This document shows positions 61,501 to 64,000 of a DNA stretch of 64,000 nt, one piece after another (position 1 is the stretch's first letter; each line of letters starts with the position of its first letter). The notes under the pieces are model-generated. The model worked only from the letters and a program-made list of their open reading frames with translations. It was not told the origin of the DNA and ran no database searches. The stretch spans positions 899,501 to 963,500 of the forward strand of contig DDFK01000001.1 of the NCBI GenBank assembly GCA_002337145.1. Reading direction: 5' to 3'. The position numbers were made by a program, and so were the translations under genes. The stretch comes from Chitinophagaceae bacterium UBA1930 (GTDB taxonomy: Bacteria > Bacteroidota > Bacteroidia > Chitinophagales > Chitinophagaceae).

Positions 61501-61606
61501 TGAGCTTGCTAATAGTGTCTTTGGAGACAATAGATTTCCAGTCCTTTTTTTCAAAAAAGAAAACAGCTTGATTATCTACCAAGTCCAAATCAAGCAATAA
61601 TTGCAT
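58568..61606 (-). CDS. Large N6-adenine DNA methyltransferase (Eco57I-like)
   Basis: Protein of 1012 aa from the ATG at 61606 (a TTG 18 bp upstream is possible). Residues 1-130 form an alpha/beta domain of unknown type (ILFFDLTSGNVHREDEIHKQ, FDQAPIIFIIKDNDIEIYNA). The methyltransferase core has YTPSFLVDYIL, motif I VFDPSVGSGIF, acidic GIDINEQAL, and motif IV DFILGNPPWKK. The last 400 residues include GRGRRVEIFKGTKILLKEQC and probably recognise DNA. With the overlapping nuclease gene it looks like a two-gene restriction-modification or related defence module. Confidence 0.85.
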   Translation of the reverse strand: MQLLLDLDLVDNQAVFFFEKKDWKSIVSKDTISKLRIISPTAFYIFNSQPYILFFDLTSGNVHREDEIHKQVWSFDQAPIIFIIKDNDIEIYNAFAYDKRSQRLEKISMSTEERNKEFSFWNLQSGGTWRWLQLNYYKKSIKEKRVSQKLFENIKSVRENLTRIDFENNLTDDKANTLILRLIFIRYLIDRGVKLDETYIEGTDKLSRRKSFIQLIEKPRKLNDFFSVLNNKFNGVLFKDVKFQISKEQANDLANIFSGEMPAEGSLFYGLDFYFEVFDFSIIPVELISGIYEALIDPETRALHSAVYTPSFLVDYILSNTLDKFFSKKENKKIAECKVFDPSVGSGIFLVQSFRRMVDREISLNKDLKVSKVRLREIAENNLFGIDINEQALKVTCFSIYIAILDYQDPKTILDNFHFPILIDENLFCSDFFNGDNAFNEVIKKEEVDFILGNPPWKKNKSENHLKWVNDKQIYTKKIKGELEIAQSFLLRSKEFMLPKTISALIATSTIFYNVSLTTKEFKNAFLTSFCVQEFFDLSAIKQSLFEQQESPASIVFYRLAKGDDYLKNIVRHISVKANLFTKYYKALVIEKFDQKRIIQSLFIDNDWMFKIALFGNSLDFIFLKKLEKIKGKVNDVVDEINVFKGAGIANGKGAEPYYELLNLPVIENDEIREYYTPIDTTKVLNEEDIHLGRGRRVEIFKGTKILLKEQCKDWTKPVISFAEQDSVFKKGSFAITGKNDVPIKSLYGFLIADLYLYYIFNVSCAWGVGTRPAIRFDEEFLRFPFEVPKKEVEREMIKLVNEFLLPFQTHYAPPFKMGDPIKSTSTLSKINELVNKLYHVEGYEEDLINYVLDISRYQFQESKQNKIIKRVDNDNNNEILRKYAEVFSNEFSNIYQDEFLRIDVYPIEHFIAMNFVFQKEKPKSYFNLISDITDEKKIFNALAQNISISQVSKDLHVQKDIKGFEQNSFYIIKPNEYKCWHRARAWYDVAEIKGAIENAELDYLKQPKHAS

Positions 61607-61635
61607 TAACCCTGTACTCGCCAATATTTTTTTGC

Positions 61636-61643
61636 CAAAAATA
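61636..61643 (-). promoter_or_regulatory. -7 box of the methyltransferase-nuclease pair
   Basis: TATTTTTG on the minus strand, 29 bp before the ATG at 61606 and 11 bp before the alternative TTG. It favours the ATG as start. Confidence 0.4.
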
Positions 61644-61786
61644 TGGAAAAAAGAAATACGCTTTGCTAAAATAATTAGCTAACAGGAAGTAAATTTTCCT
61701 TTTCATTTGGATTAATGTAATTCCCTTTCGAATAAGAGAATTGCATTAAAATGGGTCTTTTAAAAAACATCGTTTAAATTAGATGA

Positions 61787-62056
61787 ATGGAAGTTATCTG
61801 CTTAGAAGAAAAAGCCTTTTATGCTTTGGTCGAGCAGGTCGTATCACGCCTGCAAGAAAGCCATAGTGAACAAAAAGAAAAATGGATATCCGACGAGCAA
61901 GCCATGACCCTGCTCAACATCAAGTCAAAAACAACATTGCAGAAGCTAAGGGACGAGGGAAGGATACGTTTCTCTCAGCCGCAGAAAAGGATTATCCTTT
62001 ATGACCGTGATTCCATCAGCGACTACCTCAACAAAAACGCAAAAGACACCTTCTAG
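61787..62056 (+). CDS. Excisionase-like helix-turn-helix protein
   Basis: Protein of 89 aa. A helical N-terminus (EEKAFYALVEQVVSRLQES) precedes a MerR/HTH_17-type winged helix: WISDEQAMTLLNIKSKTTLQ, LRDEGRIRFSQPQKRIILYD, SISDYLNKN. This is the usual small DNA-binding protein of Bacteroidetes conjugative elements, acting as a directionality factor or regulator. The next gene starts 2 bp downstream. Confidence 0.88.
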   Translation: MEVICLEEKAFYALVEQVVSRLQESHSEQKEKWISDEQAMTLLNIKSKTTLQKLRDEGRIRFSQPQKRIILYDRDSISDYLNKNAKDTF

Positions 62057-62058
62057 CC

Positions 62059-62331
62059 ATGGGCAATGCACAAGATAACAACAGCAACTATCAGCAGGGC
62101 TTCAATGAGGGCTATCTTATAACAAAGCACCTGCCTGAACTCTCCAATGACCTTGCAAAAATCAAGAGCGAAACCCCACGCATGGAAGGTTTCCGTGACG
62201 GCAGGGAACAACTTATATTGGACAGGTCACATGAGCGTGAGCCTGAATGGTTGAAGACTTTTTCAGACAACACCAAAGAGAAAACCCATACGCCCCGTAA
62301 AGATGACAAGGACATTGACCTTGATAGATGA
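62059..62331 (+). CDS. Small mobile-element protein of unknown function
   Basis: Protein of 90 aa, strongly hydrophilic. QGFNEGYLITKHLPELSNDL and EGFRDGREQLILDR form two G-F-x-x-G repeats that I recall from short proteins encoded next to the HTH gene in Bacteroidetes integrative elements. Cotranscribed with the HTH gene. Function unknown. Confidence 0.75.
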   Translation: MGNAQDNNSNYQQGFNEGYLITKHLPELSNDLAKIKSETPRMEGFRDGREQLILDRSHEREPEWLKTFSDNTKEKTHTPRKDDKDIDLDR

Positions 62332-62378
62332 CAACAGCCAACTATGTACAATGGCCGATTGAAATGATTAGATACAGT

Positions 62379-63260
62379 TTAGTCGATTCCAAGTCCTTCG
62401 TGCATTTCCCGCCATTCTTTTCCAAATGCTATGCTTTCCAATACAGCCTTCCGCTTTTCCTCTGGTAAACATTGGATGCAGCTTGGATATTGAATGCCCT
62501 TGTAGTTCTCTTTACATTGAGGGCATAATTCCATCCTATATAGGTCGTAACCAGAGGCACATCTTTTGCAAGCTGTTATTGTGTCCTCGAATGATAGATA
62601 TTTGATGTCATCGTTTAGGTAAAGTAAAAACGCCTTTTTCTCTATCGTTGCGGTGTCCTTAGCTACTGCACGCTCTCTTTGCAACCAATACCTGACACTT
62701 GACAGGTTATGATCATTTTTCCATTTTTTTGATATAAAGCACTTATCCCGAACTTCTATTGCGTCCTCATTCTCATAAAAGATTGAGATAAGCTCATCAA
62801 CTGATTTATAAACTGGCTCATCAAATTCGCACTTACATTCTGTGCAACGATATTGCGGGATTTTTCTTACCCTTCTACTAGGATTACTACTCTTACAATT
62901 CGGACACAAAGAAGTGGGTGCATAATCATAATCTTTTAGTATGTGATTTCTAAATTCAGATTTATCAACTACAGAATTAGTGTTGATGTAATCTTTAGTA
63001 TATGCCCTTCTTACTTCTGTTAGATACTCGGAGTATTTCTTGGGGTGAGAAAGATGCTGTAGCGTTAACGTCTCTGTGCCATTACAAATTTGACATTTGT
63101 CTTTAATCAATTTAGCCCTTCTTTCTTTCCAGTCCTTTGTATGCCAAGATTTTTTTCCTTCTCCGAAATCCTTCCAATATTGTTCTTGTGCGAATGCTAT
63201 TTCAATTTCGCCATTTTCCAACTTGTTCCTTAATTCGATGCGTTCGCTATACGTCAACAT
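62379..63260 (-). CDS. Multi-zinc-ribbon protein, possible HNH-like nuclease
   Basis: Protein of 293 aa. Three Cys pair groups are visible: CQIC followed 11 residues later by QHLSHP (HNH-like), CPNC...CTEC around residues 118-138, and a late cluster CKRC, CPQC, CIQC near residues 230-260. Between the last two lies a helical region. I do not recognise a family. AT-rich and located as cargo between mobile-element genes. Nuclease activity is a guess. Confidence 0.7.
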   Translation of the reverse strand: MLTYSERIELRNKLENGEIEIAFAQEQYWKDFGEGKKSWHTKDWKERRAKLIKDKCQICNGTETLTLQHLSHPKKYSEYLTEVRRAYTKDYINTNSVVDKSEFRNHILKDYDYAPTSLCPNCKSSNPSRRVRKIPQYRCTECKCEFDEPVYKSVDELISIFYENEDAIEVRDKCFISKKWKNDHNLSSVRYWLQRERAVAKDTATIEKKAFLLYLNDDIKYLSFEDTITACKRCASGYDLYRMELCPQCKENYKGIQYPSCIQCLPEEKRKAVLESIAFGKEWREMHEGLGID

Positions 63261-63322
63261 ATAAATATTCGGTTATTCTTTACAGATAGTGTTAGTTAAA
63301 TTTACTGTAACAGTACAGATTG

Positions 63323-63961
63323 CTACCTTTCATCCTTATCATCTGCCTTATCGCGAACGGTTGAGATTTTTTCAAGCTGCCTGTCGGAGTTAAAACCCAG
63401 CAAGTCCACAAACCTTGATTTTTGCTGTTTCTGTTCGCCGTTCGGAACTACTTCCGTTTTCTCAATACCAGCCTGTTCAAGTGCTTTATCAGCCTTCACA
63501 AAACGGGATACTGGAACAGCTTGGCCTTGCCTTTCAAATATTTCAGTCAATCGTTTGTCGGTATTGAAACTTAGAAGGCCAAGACGGTTATCAAGGTTGC
63601 TTTTACCATCTTTGGCATCAATGTTTTTCTCCTTCTCAAACCTCTCTGGATAAAGCTTTTCCTCGGCTTCCTTTCTGACCTTTTCTTGAACTTCTTGTGG
63701 CAGCTTCATGAGCAGGACTTCAACCTTACTCATCGCATGTTGCTTGAACAGGCCGATATTGTTTTCGAGCTTTGCCTTGTCCTTTGCCGTCTGGGTGATG
63801 TCGTCCGACATGCCAGGCGGATTGTAGTTGAACTGTATTCTGCCCCTTGCCTCTATCTTCCTTATATCGCCTTCCAGTTTCCTGACATCTTCCATCGTCG
63901 TTGAAACCACATGGTTAATCTCCGCAATGACCGGCGAATAGTCCTTTGATATATCAGCCAT
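63323..63961 (-). CDS. Hydrophilic coiled-coil protein of the integrative element
   Basis: Protein of 212 aa, no membrane segment. A helical N-terminal half (VSTTMEDVRKLEGDIRKIEA, QEKVRKEAEEKLYPERFEKE) is followed by two similar motifs, NLDNRLGLLSFNTDKRLTEI and SRFVDLLGFNSDRQLEKIS. It is probably linked to mobilisation or regulation of the element; no function can be named. The preceding gene on this strand lies outside the window. Confidence 0.7.
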   Translation of the reverse strand: MADISKDYSPVIAEINHVVSTTMEDVRKLEGDIRKIEARGRIQFNYNPPGMSDDITQTAKDKAKLENNIGLFKQHAMSKVEVLLMKLPQEVQEKVRKEAEEKLYPERFEKEKNIDAKDGKSNLDNRLGLLSFNTDKRLTEIFERQGQAVPVSRFVKADKALEQAGIEKTEVVPNGEQKQQKSRFVDLLGFNSDRQLEKISTVRDKADDKDER

Positions 63962-64000
63962 AAAAGGGATTTTGATTGAACAATAAGAAGGGTCATGCTA

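Overview
The window is a chromosomal segment of a Bacteroidota bacterium, most likely of the Chitinophagaceae or a close relative. The signs are a primary sigma factor of the short Bacteroidetes type that starts MRQLKISKS, -7 promoter boxes of the form TAnnTTTG, no consistent Shine-Dalgarno sequences, a HmuY/TonB-dependent receptor pair, GLPGLI-like, DUF3857, DUF4920 and GEVED proteins, and a base composition near 40 percent GC. Family names come from recognising motifs in the translations; no database search was run.

Layout. Positions 1-4188 hold the 5' part of a giant secreted, repeat-built surface protein on the minus strand, cut by the window edge. Positions 4.8-18 kb are a housekeeping block: rpsL-rpsG, ilvE, rdgB, a thioesterase, aroE with a ComA-type phosphosulfolactate synthase, a TPR protein, yidC, and an RRM RNA-binding protein with a long leader. 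Positions 18-24.3 kb hold clpB, a tandem pair of serine-hydrolase paralogues of which the second has lost the SxxK residues, an outer-membrane protein and a small two-helix protein that looks like a degenerate K+-channel pore. Positions 24.3-32.3 kb hold two DUF3857 transglutaminase-like proteins and a run queG, DUF1905/OmdA protein, bioA, anmK. Positions 32.4-39.2 kb look like a heme or iron uptake region: HmuY-like lipoprotein, TonB-dependent receptor, DUF4920 protein, amidohydrolase and a cysteine-rich AraC regulator. Positions 39.3-55.8 kb return to core genes: rpsP, ffh, the primary sigma factor, an LptF/LptG-type permease, a Tat-exported superoxide dismutase, a cation diffusion facilitator, an M20 dipeptidase, an S4 protein, trmD, a PolX/PHP protein, an Ala/Lys-rich basic protein, rpmA and rplU.

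At 56378-56437 lies the 3' part of a tRNA-Leu(UAA) gene without its 5' half. Directly beside it sit a tyrosine recombinase, an AT-rich two-gene methyltransferase/PD-(D/E)XK nuclease module, an excisionase-like HTH gene, a zinc-ribbon protein and two small mobile-element-type genes. I read this as the left end (attL) of an integrative element that continues past position 64000. The two-gene module is the best candidate here for a less well described defence system.

Between the genes there are at least fourteen hairpin terminators, many TAnnTTTG promoters (several only 3-5 nt from the start codon), two copies of one structured intergenic repeat (41493-41580 and 52001-52093), and three copies of a 15-17 bp motif with core GATGGGTGCGACGCC.
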